This document shows positions 8,316-17,394 of a stretch of DNA of 64,000 bases, piece after piece. Each line of letters opens with the position of its first letter. The stretch's first letter is position 1. The notes beneath the pieces are model-generated. The model was not told the DNA's origin and searched no databases. It worked only from the letters and a program-made list of their open reading frames with translations. The position numbers were made by a program, and so were the translations under genes. The stretch comes from Nitrospirales bacterium (GTDB lineage: Bacteria; Nitrospirota; Nitrospiria; Nitrospirales; UBA8639): assembly GCA_022825885.1 (NCBI GenBank), contig JAJDVY010000037.1, positions 33,247-97,246 of the forward strand, given 5' to 3'.

Positions 8316-9077
8316 TTGTACTTGCTCTATCTTGACGGTTCAGGATCCGTTCAAAACCCCACTGAAAAACATTTTGTTCTTGCTGGCATATGTGTATTCG
8401 AGCGACAAATTTATCATCTCATTACCGAAACTGATAAGTTTGTTTCTTCCCTTAATCTAGGTGGCGTCCATGATGTTGAATTACATGGTAGCGTGATCGC
8501 GAATGGGAAAAGAAGCCCATGGAAAGGGATGGGAAGAAAAGAGCGTCTCAAGGTTATCGATCTTGGTTTAGGCCTGCTTCGAGATGCTCATTGGGGCGTA
8601 CGAGCCTTCGCTGTAGCCGTGGACAAACATGCAAAACCATTAAGCGATCCCGTTGAATATGCTTTTGAGGAAATCTGCAACCGTTTCAATCATTTCCTTT
8701 CACGGCTGTGGAGGAACGGTGAAGGACAACACCGTGGATTGATTGTCATGGACAATTCGCATTATGAACAAGCTCTGCAAAGACTGGCACGACGCTTTCG
8801 AGAAGATGGCACAAGATGGGGAGCACTTGCGAATCTTGCTGAAGTACCGCTGTTCGTAGATTCTACTGCTTCTCGTCTAATCCAGATTTCAGACTTACTT
8901 GCATGGGCGGTTTGGAGGCGTTATGAGCACAGCGACACACGCTACTTCGACAAAATTGTCGGCCGTTTTGATAAAGAGGGCGGAGTTATGCACGGTCTGG
9001 TACATCGTAAGCCATCAACGGAAGAGTGTCACTGTCCAGCGTGTTTGACTCGTTCAGCAATAAAAGACTCAAAGTGA
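8316..9077 (+). CDS. DUF3800 domain protein
   Basis: The 253-residue protein starts with a TTG codon at 8316 (an in-frame stop at 8301 excludes longer forms); a GAGGGC just upstream may serve as ribosome-binding site. The opening LYLDGSGS corresponds to the DUF3800 signature YLDESG, with Gly in place of the usual Glu. Later it has FAVAVDKHA, the LIVMDN strand and the C-terminal SRLIQISDLLAWAVWRR helix, which match the conserved late acidic residue block of the family. The family has an RNase H-like fold and is common on mobile and defence loci, but its activity is not established. The C-terminus ends in a CHCPAC cysteine cluster that could bind a metal. The gene is AT-rich. Confidence 0.75.
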   Translation: MYLLYLDGSGSVQNPTEKHFVLAGICVFERQIYHLITETDKFVSSLNLGGVHDVELHGSVIANGKRSPWKGMGRKERLKVIDLGLGLLRDAHWGVRAFAVAVDKHAKPLSDPVEYAFEEICNRFNHFLSRLWRNGEGQHRGLIVMDNSHYEQALQRLARRFREDGTRWGALANLAEVPLFVDSTASRLIQISDLLAWAVWRRYEHSDTRYFDKIVGRFDKEGGVMHGLVHRKPSTEECHCPACLTRSAIKDSK

Positions 9078-9130
9078 GTATTCCTTAATTTTGGCTGCGG
9101 ATTTTGACACACAAGTCTCTATGGCGTGGC

Positions 9131-9406
9131 ATGAGCATTGTAGCGAGTAACGATCCACGGATTATGACGGTAGAGGTGACTGACGACTTGATCGTCGCTC
9201 ATCTCGCAGATGGCCGCACGGTCAGCGTCCCTCTAACGTGGTCGTGGCGTTTATCTAATGCGGCCCCGGCGCAACGTCAGCACTTTGAGATTATCGGGAC
9301 GGGACAAGGGGTCCACTGGCCGGATATTGATGAAGACCTCAGTGCTCTCGGCATGCTCACCGGCGTGCCAGCCCCGCCACTAAAACAAAAGGTCTTATCA
9401 AAGTAG
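9131..9406 (+). CDS. DUF2442 domain protein
   Basis: The 91-residue protein from the ATG at 9131 (an alternative TTG at 9104 adds nine residues) has the DUF2442 pattern: a beta strand with VEVTDDLIVAHLADGRTVSVPLTWSWRL, then HFEIIGTGQGVHWPDIDEDLSALGML. The GxGxHWPxIDEDLS block is diagnostic. The family is small, often next to DUF4160 genes and annotated as antitoxin-like in some genomes. No DUF4160 partner is present; the upstream neighbour is the DUF3800 gene, 53 bases away. Confidence 0.85.
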   Translation: MSIVASNDPRIMTVEVTDDLIVAHLADGRTVSVPLTWSWRLSNAAPAQRQHFEIIGTGQGVHWPDIDEDLSALGMLTGVPAPPLKQKVLSK

Positions 9407-9484
9407 CCGGCACCAACGCCTCACTCGGCCTGGTCCGCCACGCATCACGGCATCTTTGCCACAACACGGCGAGCCAAGATCCTT

Positions 9485-11323
9485 CTATCCACCGTCACGC
9501 TCCGTTGGCGCGTGTTCACGCACGACCCGGACAAACGCTTCGCCATACTTCCTCAGCTTGTTCTCGCCGACACCCTGGATGCGCTCCATGTCCACCAGCC
9601 TCAGGGGTTTGAGCCGGACCAACTCGCGCAAAGTCGTATCGTGAAATACGACGTACGGCGGCACGCCCTGCTCCTTGGCCAAGGCCATGCGCGTCTTGCG
9701 CAACGCCTGCCACAAGACTTCGTCGGTTCCCTCAAATGGCATAGCGGACACGGCACTCTTGTCTTTTTTTACCGGCGCGGCGCGACGCAAGCGACGCAAA
9801 GTCAACCCGCGTTCTCCGCGTAATACCGGAAACGACTGATCCGTCAGGCACAGGGCATCGAAGCGATCGGCATCCACCCGGAGACAACCCTGGGCGATCA
9901 GTTGACGGAAAATGGAGCGCCATTCCGTTGCACTGTGCTCCGCGCCGCTGCCGAAGACTTCCAGCCGGTCGTGTCGCCAGTCGCGTATGCGTGCATGGTC
10001 TTTACTGACGAGCACGTCAACCAGATAGTTGACGCCGAAGCGCTGCCCGGTTCGGGAGACGCAGGTCATGGCTTTCCGCGCGGCCTCGGTGCCGTCCCAG
10101 ATTTGCGGCGGGTTCAGGCAGTTGTCGCAATTGCCACAGTCCTTGCCCGGCTCTTCCCCGAAGTAAGCGCGGATCGCCCGACGGCGGCACGTGGGAAGTT
10201 CACACAGGCCGATCATGGCTTCCAGTTTCTGGTGTTCCACCCGCTTGTACGCCTCATCGGCTTCTGATTCGGCCAGCCATTGACGGAAGACGATGATTTC
10301 TTTCAGGCCGTAATTCATCCACGCGCTGGACGGCAGGCCGTCGCGACCCGCGCGACCCGTTTCCTGGTAATAGGCCTCAATGCTCTTGGGGAGACTCAGG
10401 TGGGCGACAAAACGCACGTCAGGCTTGTCGATGCCCATGCCGAACGCGATCGTCGCGACAATCACCACGCCTTCCTCGCGCAAAAACCGTTCCTGGTGAC
10501 GGCGACGCGTGTGATCCGAAAGGCCCGCATGGTAGGCCAGCGCATTACGCCCCCTGGCGCGCAGCCACTCGGCCGTTTCCTCCACTTTTTTGCGCGTCAG
10601 GCAATAGACGATTCCGGCGTCATCGGGATGCTCGCTCTGCAGAAAGCGCCACATGCGCTCCCGCCCGTTCTCGTCGTCGGAGATGGCATAGCGGATGTTG
10701 GGTCGATCGCAACCGTGGATATACACGTTCGCTTTTTCCAGTTGCAATTGAGTGATGATTTCGTCGCGGGTGGACTGGTCGGCAGTGGCCGTCAGGGCGA
10801 GACGCGGCACCGAGGGATACCGCCCGTGCAGGACCGACAACTGCAAATACTCCTCGCGGAAATCGTGCCCCCAGCGCGACACGCAGTGCGCTTCGTCAAT
10901 GGCGAACAAGGCAATGGTTTGACGGTCCAGCCACTCCAGGGTCCGTTCCTGAAGCAGCCGCTCCGGCGCAACGTAGAGCAAATCCAGCCGTCCGCCGTTC
11001 ACCGCGGCCTCCACCGTCTGAACCTCCTCAAAGTCCAGGGTGGAGTTCAGGCAAGCCGCCCGCACCCCGCACTGCCGAAGCGCGTCCACCTGGTCTTTCA
11101 TCAGCGCAATCAGGGGTGACACCACAATGCCCACCCCGGCACGCATCATGGCCGGGATCTGGTAACACAACGACTTACCTCCACCCGTCGGCATCAGCAC
11201 CAAGGCATCCCGGCCGGCCAGCAGGTCCGCGATCACCTCATCCTGGCGCAAACGAAACGACGAATGGCCAAAGACGGTCCGGAGAAGCCGAAGCGCGTCA
11301 TCGGTGGACCGAAGAAGTTCCAC
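9485..11323 (-). CDS. recQ: ATP-dependent DNA helicase RecQ
   Basis: The 612-residue protein unwinds DNA 3'-5' during repair of stalled forks and gaps. It has the RecQ Q-motif region FRLRQDEVI, Walker [13 protein letters not shown] (about residue 45), the DEAH box [17 protein letters not shown], motif VI with [10 protein letters not shown], the four-cysteine zinc site ([11 protein letters not shown]...DCGNCDNC), a winged-helix region and a C-terminal HRDC domain from about residue 525 ([14 protein letters not shown]). The start is GTG at 11323 with AAGGA upstream. It lies 9 bases after the elbB stop, so elbB and recQ form an operon. Length and motifs are standard, so the protein should be active. 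Confidence 0.97.
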   Translation of the reverse strand: MELLRSTDDALRLLRTVFGHSSFRLRQDEVIADLLAGRDALVLMPTGGGKSLCYQIPAMMRAGVGIVVSPLIALMKDQVDALRQCGVRAACLNSTLDFEEVQTVEAAVNGGRLDLLYVAPERLLQERTLEWLDRQTIALFAIDEAHCVSRWGHDFREEYLQLSVLHGRYPSVPRLALTATADQSTRDEIITQLQLEKANVYIHGCDRPNIRYAISDDENGRERMWRFLQSEHPDDAGIVYCLTRKKVEETAEWLRARGRNALAYHAGLSDHTRRRHQERFLREEGVVIVATIAFGMGIDKPDVRFVAHLSLPKSIEAYYQETGRAGRDGLPSSAWMNYGLKEIIVFRQWLAESEADEAYKRVEHQKLEAMIGLCELPTCRRRAIRAYFGEEPGKDCGNCDNCLNPPQIWDGTEAARKAMTCVSRTGQRFGVNYLVDVLVSKDHARIRDWRHDRLEVFGSGAEHSATEWRSIFRQLIAQGCLRVDADRFDALCLTDQSFPVLRGERGLTLRRLRRAAPVKKDKSAVSAMPFEGTDEVLWQALRKTRMALAKEQGVPPYVVFHDTTLRELVRLKPLRLVDMERIQGVGENKLRKYGEAFVRVVREHAPTERDGG

Positions 11324-11332
11324 GAGAAGTCC

Positions 11333-11986
11333 TTACGCCATCTTCAGTAATTCGGCGATGGCGCCGCTGACGCCCTCGAAAATCTGGTGCGGTTTGGCCG
11401 TTCCATACATGTAGGCCGGCGTGGTAATGACGTTATTGGAGGAATCCACTACGAACTTCTCGACGGCGCAATTGGTATGCTTGGCCCCGGTCTTTTCGAC
11501 CTCCGACGCCGTATCCCGGTCCTCGCCGATCGTTACGTTCACGCCTTTCTCGCCGAACGCCAGGGCCATGATCGCCGGCGCGATACAAATCGCGGCGATG
11601 GGTTTCCGGGCCTCGTGAAATTCCTTCACGATACGCAGGACGTGCGGATCAATCTCGCCCCCGCTCCCCTTTTGCGCAAAGTCACACAAGTGAAGCGCTG
11701 CGCCGTACCCACCGGGAAAGGCCAGGGCATCGAAATCCTCCGCCTTGAGGGCTTCAAGCGCCTGCACGTCCCCGCGCGCGATCCGGGCCGCCTCCTGCAA
11801 CACGTTTCTGGATTGGCCGGTAGCCTGTTGCGTCAGGTGATTCGTTTCGGCCACGTCCTTATCCGGCGCAAAGCACGCATAGTCCGCACCGTGCTGCCCG
11901 ATCGCCACCAATGTACTGATCGCTTCGGTGATCTCCGCTCCATCCAAAAATCCACACCCCGATAACACAACCGCGACTTTTTTCAT
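11333..11986 (-). CDS. elbB: ElbB-like DJ-1/PfpI family protein (glyoxalase)
   Basis: The 217-residue product starts MKKVAVVLSGCGFLDGAEITEA, the signature of ElbB, and contains FPGGYGAA and the nucleophile-elbow cysteine in ICIAPAIM with nearby Glu/His residues. ElbB belongs to the DJ-1/PfpI superfamily; the E. coli protein has weak glyoxalase activity and was historically linked to isoprenoid biosynthesis. It is cytosolic. A GGGAGGG ribosome-binding site precedes the ATG. It is the first gene of an operon with recQ (9-base gap), a pairing whose biological meaning is unclear. Confidence 0.93.
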   Translation of the reverse strand: MKKVAVVLSGCGFLDGAEITEAISTLVAIGQHGADYACFAPDKDVAETNHLTQQATGQSRNVLQEAARIARGDVQALEALKAEDFDALAFPGGYGAALHLCDFAQKGSGGEIDPHVLRIVKEFHEARKPIAAICIAPAIMALAFGEKGVNVTIGEDRDTASEVEKTGAKHTNCAVEKFVVDSSNNVITTPAYMYGTAKPHQIFEGVSGAIAELLKMA

Positions 11987-12177
11987 GACACCCTCCCTGA
12001 ATGCTGTTGTCTATACGCACAATAAATCTTTTAGCTGGCAACGTCACACATCTCTTTTCCTTCACTGCATTGCACTCTCCGAGTTGCCATGAAATAATAT
12101 CATCCACGCAATCCAACTATCTATCAGATACTCCAATTGTTGTGAACGTTTACATAAATAAAGAGTAAAATTGGAGG

Positions 12178-12501
12178 GTGACTAACCTATTTCAACGAAT
12201 TCAACGTCTCGTAGAAACTTTATCTATCCGCATTTCCGATCATGGATACGATGAATTGGCGGCAGATCATATCTATGCACGTGATGTTGTCGAGGGCATC
12301 GCAAATGGCACCGTTGTTGAAGAATATCCCGATTACCCCAAAGGCCCATGTGTGTTGGTGTTACAGAACGATCGAACTGGAAATCCAATCCATGTTGTTT
12401 GGGGTATTCCGAGAGGAGCCTTGGCGCCAGCCGTGTTAGTCACAGCTTATAGACCAAACCCGGATTACTGGGAAAATGATGCTATGAGGAGGCGTGCATG
12501 A
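12178..12501 (+). CDS. DUF4258 domain protein (toxin-like)
   Basis: The 107-residue protein contains IRISDHGYDELAADHIYARDVVEGIANGTVVEEYPDYPKGPCVLVL, the DUF4258 pattern: a histidine in the first helix followed by a short RelE-like beta sheet. Members are found beside small antitoxin-like proteins. The best start is GTG at 12178, which overlaps a GGAGG; an in-frame stop at 12166 limits extension upstream. The stop overlaps the next start in an ATGA arrangement, so the two proteins are translationally coupled. A toxin-antitoxin role is inference from domain and arrangement. Confidence 0.75.
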   Translation: MTNLFQRIQRLVETLSIRISDHGYDELAADHIYARDVVEGIANGTVVEEYPDYPKGPCVLVLQNDRTGNPIHVVWGIPRGALAPAVLVTAYRPNPDYWENDAMRRRA

Positions 12502-12713
12502 AGACATACCAACGAACCAAGCTGATCCACGAAGGACAATATCTCGCAGAAGTAGACGTCACGTTAACGGTCACGGATGATCAATGGTCTCCTCACCTTT
12601 CAATTGACGATGCCTGTAAACTCGACAATGTACGTGAAGCACTGAGAAAAGGGGATACGGCCACGGCGAGTCATTATGCCCGAATTTTTTCTTTAACGCC
12701 GATAACCGGCTGA
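12498..12713 (+). CDS. Small partner of the DUF4258 protein
   Basis: The 71-residue protein (MKTYQRTKLIHEGQYLAEV...) has beta strands with alternating hydrophobic residues (YLAEVDVTLTV), a charged helix LDNVREALRKGD and a short hydrophobic tail. A ribosome-binding GAGGAGG lies just upstream within the preceding gene. The four-base overlap with the DUF4258 gene strongly suggests the two products act together, as in known DUF4258/small-protein pairs. I do not recognise an antitoxin DNA-binding domain. Confidence 0.7.
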   Translation: MKTYQRTKLIHEGQYLAEVDVTLTVTDDQWSPHLSIDDACKLDNVREALRKGDTATASHYARIFSLTPITG

Positions 12714-12720
12714 TGCTTCC

Positions 12721-13842
12721 TTATACGTCTCCCGTGATAAGGACGTCCCCGCCAAGCGATTCAATCTGGAGATTAGACACGGGCATGATTTCGGCCAACC
12801 GCCGGGGTGAACGGCCGGACAGCAGGCCCTTGGTCCGTTGGCCACCCAACAAAGCCGGAGCCACGTAAAGACAGACCCGGTTCACCAGGCCTTCACGCAA
12901 AAAGGCGCCGTTCAACTCCCCTCCTCCTTCCACCAGCAGACTGCTGAACCCCATGCTGCCGAGTGCGTGAAGACACCGGTCGAGAGCAACACGGGTTCCC
13001 TTTCGAGGAAACACCAAGACCTGTACACCCATTTTTCGCAACCGTTCAATTTTCCGGGTTCCGGCCAAATTCGTCGAGGCAAGGATTGTCGGGGCTTGAT
13101 CGAGCCCCTGAAGGACGCGCGCACCGAAGGGAGTCCGCAGCCGGCTATCGAAGACCAGCCGCGCAGGCTGACGGATGCCGGTGGCGGGCCGTGTACCTCC
13201 GGATACCCTGACCGTCAACTGCGGATCGTCTTTCAGGACCGTCTCCACGCCCGCGGCAATCACGTCAACCCGGCTTCTCAGTTGGTGAACGTGGGCTCGT
13301 GCCTTGGCGCCCGTGATCCACTGCGACTCACCGGTAGCCGTGGCAATCTTTCCGTCCAGCGTCATCGCCGCCTTGAGCACGACAAAGGGCCGGCCGGTGG
13401 TGATCCAATGCAGATAGACCTCATTCAGCGTAGCCGCTTCCTTGCCGAGACACCCGACGTCTACGGTAACGCCCGCCCGACGGAGTCGTCGAATGCCGCG
13501 ACCCGCCACGTGCGGATTGGGGTCACGCATCGCCACGACGACGCGACGAACACCCGATTCGATAATCGCCGGCACGCAGGGCGGCGTCCGTTTCTCCGTA
13601 TGACAGCAGGGTTCGAGGGTGGTATAGAGCGTGGCGCCGCGCGACCGGGTCCGGGCCTGTCGTAACGCCATGATTTCCGCGTGAGGTCCACCGGCCCGTT
13701 TGTGATAACCGGAGCCGACGACCGTACCACGTGCCACGACGACGGCGCCGACCATGGGATTCGGCCGAACCGTTGTCCGGCCGCGAGCTCCGAGCCTGAG
13801 AGCCTGTTGCATGAAAAGAACGTCTTGCTCGACGTCGTTCAC
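12721..13842 (-). CDS. ribD: Bifunctional diaminohydroxyphosphoribosylaminopyrimidine deaminase / 5-amino-6-(5-phosphoribosylamino)uracil reductase
   Basis: RibD catalyses the second and third steps of riboflavin synthesis from GTP. The N-terminal deaminase has the zinc-site motifs GPHAEIMAL and TLEPCCHTEKRTPPC; the C-terminal reductase begins VVLKAAMTLDGKIA and contains EGGGELNGAFL. I chose the GTG at 13842, which overlaps the ppdK stop codon in a GTGA arrangement and gives 373 residues starting MNDVEQDVLFMQQAL, matching the family N-terminus. The longer open frame upstream overlaps ppdK and is arginine-rich nonsense. Co-translation with pyruvate phosphate dikinase is unusual, because ribD normally sits with other rib genes. 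Confidence 0.95.
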   Translation of the reverse strand: MNDVEQDVLFMQQALRLGARGRTTVRPNPMVGAVVVARGTVVGSGYHKRAGGPHAEIMALRQARTRSRGATLYTTLEPCCHTEKRTPPCVPAIIESGVRRVVVAMRDPNPHVAGRGIRRLRRAGVTVDVGCLGKEAATLNEVYLHWITTGRPFVVLKAAMTLDGKIATATGESQWITGAKARAHVHQLRSRVDVIAAGVETVLKDDPQLTVRVSGGTRPATGIRQPARLVFDSRLRTPFGARVLQGLDQAPTILASTNLAGTRKIERLRKMGVQVLVFPRKGTRVALDRCLHALGSMGFSSLLVEGGGELNGAFLREGLVNRVCLYVAPALLGGQRTKGLLSGRSPRRLAEIMPVSNLQIESLGGDVLITGDV

Positions 13843-16670
13843 CGGCGGGACGGCGGCTTGCGTGACCGCCCATGAGCTTTCGACGGTGACGTCGCGGCAG
13901 TCACGCGGCGGATGCGGGACGTTGCCGACGCCGCTTTTTTCTTCGGTTTTGCCGCCTGCCGTTGATCGTCCTCGTGCAACGCGGCCTGCGCCGCAGCCAA
14001 CCGGGCGATGGCCACGCGATAGGGCGAACAACTCACGTAGTCGAGACCGAGGGTATGACAAAACTCCACGGAACTGGGTTCCCCGCCGTGTTCCCCGCAA
14101 ATCCCGAGTTTAATGTCGGGACGAGCCGCACGACCCTCACGCATGGCCAACCGCATGACCGCGCCCACGCCTTCCCGGTCGAGCACGGCAAACGGGTCAA
14201 ACGCCAACAGATCATGATCCCGGTAAAAACCCGTAAACTTGGCGGCATCGTCCCGCGAAAAGCCATACGTCGTTTGAGTCAGATCATTCGTGCCGAACGA
14301 AAAGAACTCGGCGTCTTCGGCGATCTGCCCGGCTGTAACCGCGGCTCGCGGCAACTCGATCATGGTGCCGACCAGATACGTTAAACGCTTGCCGTAGCGT
14401 TGCATGGTCTCGTCGGCCACTTCCTTGATCAGGGCTTTTTGCGCCTTCATTTCCGAAGCCATGCCCACCAGGGGAATCATGATCTCCGGCACGATCTTTT
14501 TCCCTTCCTTGGCCACCTCGCAGGCCGCCTCCATGATCGCCCGCACCTGCATGCGCGTAATTTCGGGCATGGTAATGCCCAGACGGCAGCCCCGGAGTCC
14601 GAGCATGGGATTGAATTCATGCAACTCTTCGACCCGGGACAATATCTGTCGTTTCGCCTCAACCTCCGGGGACCGGAGGTTCGCAGCTTCGGCACGGGCA
14701 ATCTCCACCATGAGTTGCTCACGTTTCGGCAAAAACTCGTGCAGAGGCGGATCCAACAGCCGGATGGTGACCGGGTACCCTTTCATTTCCCGATAGAGTC
14801 CGATGAAATCCTGTTTCTGGAGAGGAAGCAGCCGTTCCAGGTATTGCTCGCGATCTTTTCGATTCGAGGCGAGGATCATCGCCTGCATGATCGGCGCGCG
14901 GTCCTCCGAAAAGAACATGTGTTCCGTTCGACAGAGGCCGATCCCCTCCGCACCGAACCCGCGCGCGATTCTGGCCTGGTCCGGATCATCGGCATTGGCT
15001 CGAACGTTGAGATGCCGGATCTCATCCGCCCATTTCAGGATCGTGAAGAAATAGCGGATCTTGTCCGATTGCGTCGCCGCGCGCGCGCCTTGGAGCGCCT
15101 GGACCACTTCCGAGTCCACCACGGACAACATCCCGCCGTAGACAAATCCGGAAAACCCGTTGATGGATATGTAATCCCCTTCCTTGAACACCGACGGGCC
15201 GATGCGAACCTTGGCTTCCTCTTCGAATACTTCCACGTCTTCACACCCGGCCACACACACCTTGCCCATTTGCCGGGCGACCACCGCAGCATGGGACGTC
15301 ATCCCCCCCGTGGCCGTCAGGAACCCCTCGGCGGCGTGCATGCCGTGAATGTCGTCCGGGCTGGTTTCCTTGCGAACCAGCACAGCCTTTTCCCCGCGCG
15401 CCTTGAGCGCCACGGCCTGCTCCGGAGTCAGAACGATTTTCCCGCAGGCCGCTCCGGGCCCGGCCGGCAATCCCTTCCCGATCGGTTGAAATTTCTTTTC
15501 CTCGGCCCGTTCAAAAATAGGATACAGGTATTGCGCCAACTGTTCCGGCTCGACCCGGCGCACGGCCTCATGTTTATCGATCAACCGTTCCTTGACCATA
15601 TCCACGGCAATCCGCACCGCGGCGATCCCCGTGCGCTTGCCGACCCGCGTTTGCAGCATGTAGAGACGACCTTCCTGAATCGTAAACTCCATATCCTGCA
15701 TGTCGCGATAATGTTTCTCCAGAATCTTTTGGGTGGTCATGAGCGATTGATAGGCGGCGGGCAACGTGTCCTTCAGCGCGGACACGGGAAGAGGCGTGCG
15801 CAGCCCGGCCACCACGTCTTCACCCTGCGCATTCAAGAGACATTCCCCAAAAACCGTGCGCTCGCCCGTGGAGGGATCACGGGAAAACATGACGCCGGTG
15901 CCGCTGGTCTCGCCCATGTTGCCGAACACCATGGCCACGACGTTGACCGCGGTGCCCCACGAATCGGGGATGTCGTAAATCTTCCGATACGCCACGGCCC
16001 GGTCGCCGAACCACGACGCGAAGACCGCCTGCACCGCCATGTTGAGTTGATCGAACGGATCTTCGGGAAACGTCCGGCCGGTTTCCCGCCGCACCAAGCC
16101 GTGATACGCGGCAACCAACGACTCAAGGGCCGTCGCGGACAAATCAGCATCCGTCTCGGCACCAACCTCCTGCTTTTTTTGTTCCAGGACTTCGTCGAAT
16201 TTCTCGCGCGGCAGGTTCATCACCACGGAGGCGAACATCGTAATGAACCGGCGATACGAATCCATGGCAAAGCGGGGATTGTTCGTTTTCTCGGCCAGCC
16301 CCCGGACGGTCTCCGAGTTCAACCCGAGATTCAAGACCGTATCCATCATCCCGGGCATGGAAGCGCGCGCGCCGGATCGCACGGACACCAGCAACGGATT
16401 GCGCGGATCCCCGAATCCCGATTTCATCAACCGCTCAACCTGCGTCATCCCTTTGAGGGTTTGTTCCCACATGCCCGCGGGATACCGTTTTCCGGCTTTG
16501 AAATATTCGAGGCAGGCGTCGGTCGTGATGGTAAAACCCGGAGGGACCGAAATTTTCAAATTGGTCATTTCCGCCAAGCCGGCGCCTTTTCCCCCGAGCA
16601 ACGCTTTCATGGCGCCGGCACCCTGCGCTTTGCCGCCGCCGAAAGAATAGACGTACTTCTTGCTACGCAT
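13839..16670 (-). CDS. ppdK: Pyruvate, phosphate dikinase
   Basis: The enzyme interconverts pyruvate + ATP + Pi and PEP + AMP + PPi. The ATG at 16670 follows GGGAG at nine bases and gives MRSKKYVYSFGGGKAQ, followed by GGKGAGLAEM. The 943 residues contain the ATP-grasp domain, the swivelling domain with the phosphohistidine motif GGMTSHAAVVARQMGKVC, and the PEP-binding TIM barrel with FSFGTNDLTQTTYGFSRDD and the catalytic-loop CGEHGG. After the usual end (LAAAQAAL) there is a 45-residue Lys/Arg/Ala/Ser-rich tail (KPKKKAAS...SRKPPSRR) absent from typical PPDKs and probably disordered. In autotrophs using the reverse TCA cycle, PPDK feeds gluconeogenesis, which fits a Nitrospira-like host. The stop overlaps the ribD start. 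Confidence 0.97.
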   Translation of the reverse strand: MRSKKYVYSFGGGKAQGAGAMKALLGGKGAGLAEMTNLKISVPPGFTITTDACLEYFKAGKRYPAGMWEQTLKGMTQVERLMKSGFGDPRNPLLVSVRSGARASMPGMMDTVLNLGLNSETVRGLAEKTNNPRFAMDSYRRFITMFASVVMNLPREKFDEVLEQKKQEVGAETDADLSATALESLVAAYHGLVRRETGRTFPEDPFDQLNMAVQAVFASWFGDRAVAYRKIYDIPDSWGTAVNVVAMVFGNMGETSGTGVMFSRDPSTGERTVFGECLLNAQGEDVVAGLRTPLPVSALKDTLPAAYQSLMTTQKILEKHYRDMQDMEFTIQEGRLYMLQTRVGKRTGIAAVRIAVDMVKERLIDKHEAVRRVEPEQLAQYLYPIFERAEEKKFQPIGKGLPAGPGAACGKIVLTPEQAVALKARGEKAVLVRKETSPDDIHGMHAAEGFLTATGGMTSHAAVVARQMGKVCVAGCEDVEVFEEEAKVRIGPSVFKEGDYISINGFSGFVYGGMLSVVDSEVVQALQGARAATQSDKIRYFFTILKWADEIRHLNVRANADDPDQARIARGFGAEGIGLCRTEHMFFSEDRAPIMQAMILASNRKDREQYLERLLPLQKQDFIGLYREMKGYPVTIRLLDPPLHEFLPKREQLMVEIARAEAANLRSPEVEAKRQILSRVEELHEFNPMLGLRGCRLGITMPEITRMQVRAIMEAACEVAKEGKKIVPEIMIPLVGMASEMKAQKALIKEVADETMQRYGKRLTYLVGTMIELPRAAVTAGQIAEDAEFFSFGTNDLTQTTYGFSRDDAAKFTGFYRDHDLLAFDPFAVLDREGVGAVMRLAMREGRAARPDIKLGICGEHGGEPSSVEFCHTLGLDYVSCSPYRVAIARLAAAQAALHEDDQRQAAKPKKKAASATSRIRRVTAATSPSKAHGRSRKPPSRR

Positions 16671-16771
16671 GCATGAGTTCTCCCTCTTGACCGGCACAAC
16701 TGTTCGTTTCCGCCAGCCAACCCCAAAAAGGTGATGTTATCACAACGTTCCGATTTCTCTCAAAAATTTAT

Positions 16772-17221
16772 TCACGGCTCCTGTCTGCGAAGCCGCATCT
16801 CGTACCAGATCAACAACCCGCGTTTGGTCCGCATGCCCAGATAGATGACCGCCACGGCAAACAGCAACAAGCCCAACACCCAATGGTCGGCATTTCTGGC
16901 GTTTTCATAATACAGATTTCCGTCGTCGCTCATGGCCAATGGCTCACCCGCACGCAAGGTATGGATCCGCCCGGTGGGATCGGTCGTATCCAGCCATTCC
17001 GAACACACCCGGACCGGGCCCTCGACTCCGGCCACCTCGGCCCAAGCAACCCCGACACAATGCCCCGCTTTCGGGTCGTAGAGTTCGGAATTGGTGAGCA
17101 CGAAATCCAAGTCCAGGCCGGAAACCCACAAGCCCGCCAGCAGCACCATGTTGCAGACGACAATGAGGCTCAACGTCACCCCATGGCGAAACCACCGAAA
17201 TCCGGACTCGGAAAAAGTCAT
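16772..17221 (-). CDS. Hypothetical two-transmembrane protein
   Basis: The 149-residue protein has an N-terminal TM segment (LSLIVVCNMVLLAGLWVSGL, residues about 17-36), an extracytoplasmic middle region of about 70 residues with two cysteines (C near 55 and 74) that could form a disulfide, and a second TM near residues 114-131 (VLGLLLFAVAVIYLGM) followed by a basic cytosolic tail. I recognise no family. It lies between ppdK and glyS on the same strand, separated by AT-rich leader DNA that carries direct repeats. Confidence 0.7.
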   Translation of the reverse strand: MTFSESGFRWFRHGVTLSLIVVCNMVLLAGLWVSGLDLDFVLTNSELYDPKAGHCVGVAWAEVAGVEGPVRVCSEWLDTTDPTGRIHTLRAGEPLAMSDDGNLYYENARNADHWVLGLLLFAVAVIYLGMRTKRGLLIWYEMRLRRQEP

Positions 17222-17321
17222 GGGCGCTCACGTCCCCGGCTGGAGAGACCTCTCTAAAGGTCCGGAACACTGCAAAGGAAAAACCAAAGAATACAAAAAT
17301 ACTCCAAAAAGGTGCTTTTTT

Positions 17322-17389
17322 GACCTATTTTGCATCATTTTAGGTGTATTTCAGTGCCATTTATGCTCAATTTTGTACCTTTTTGCATC
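17322..17389. promoter_or_regulatory. Pair of direct repeats in AT-rich leader, possible operator
   Basis: The minus-strand sequences GATGCAAAATAGGTC (17322-17336) and GATGCAAAAAGGTAC (17375-17389) are near-identical and 53 bases apart, about five helical turns. They lie in an AT-rich 170-base gap upstream of the two-TM gene (ATG at 17221) and just after the glyS stop. T-rich runs here could also terminate glyS transcription. Confidence 0.4.
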
Positions 17390-17394
17390 TTATA

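Noticed and set aside
13843..14100. N-terminal extension of ribD
   Set aside because: It overlaps the ppdK coding region, is Arg/Gly-rich, and RibD starts naturally at the GTG at 13842.
14400..16676. 758-codon plus-strand frame opposite ppdK
   Set aside because: This is a His/Arg-rich antisense shadow of a well-supported enzyme gene.
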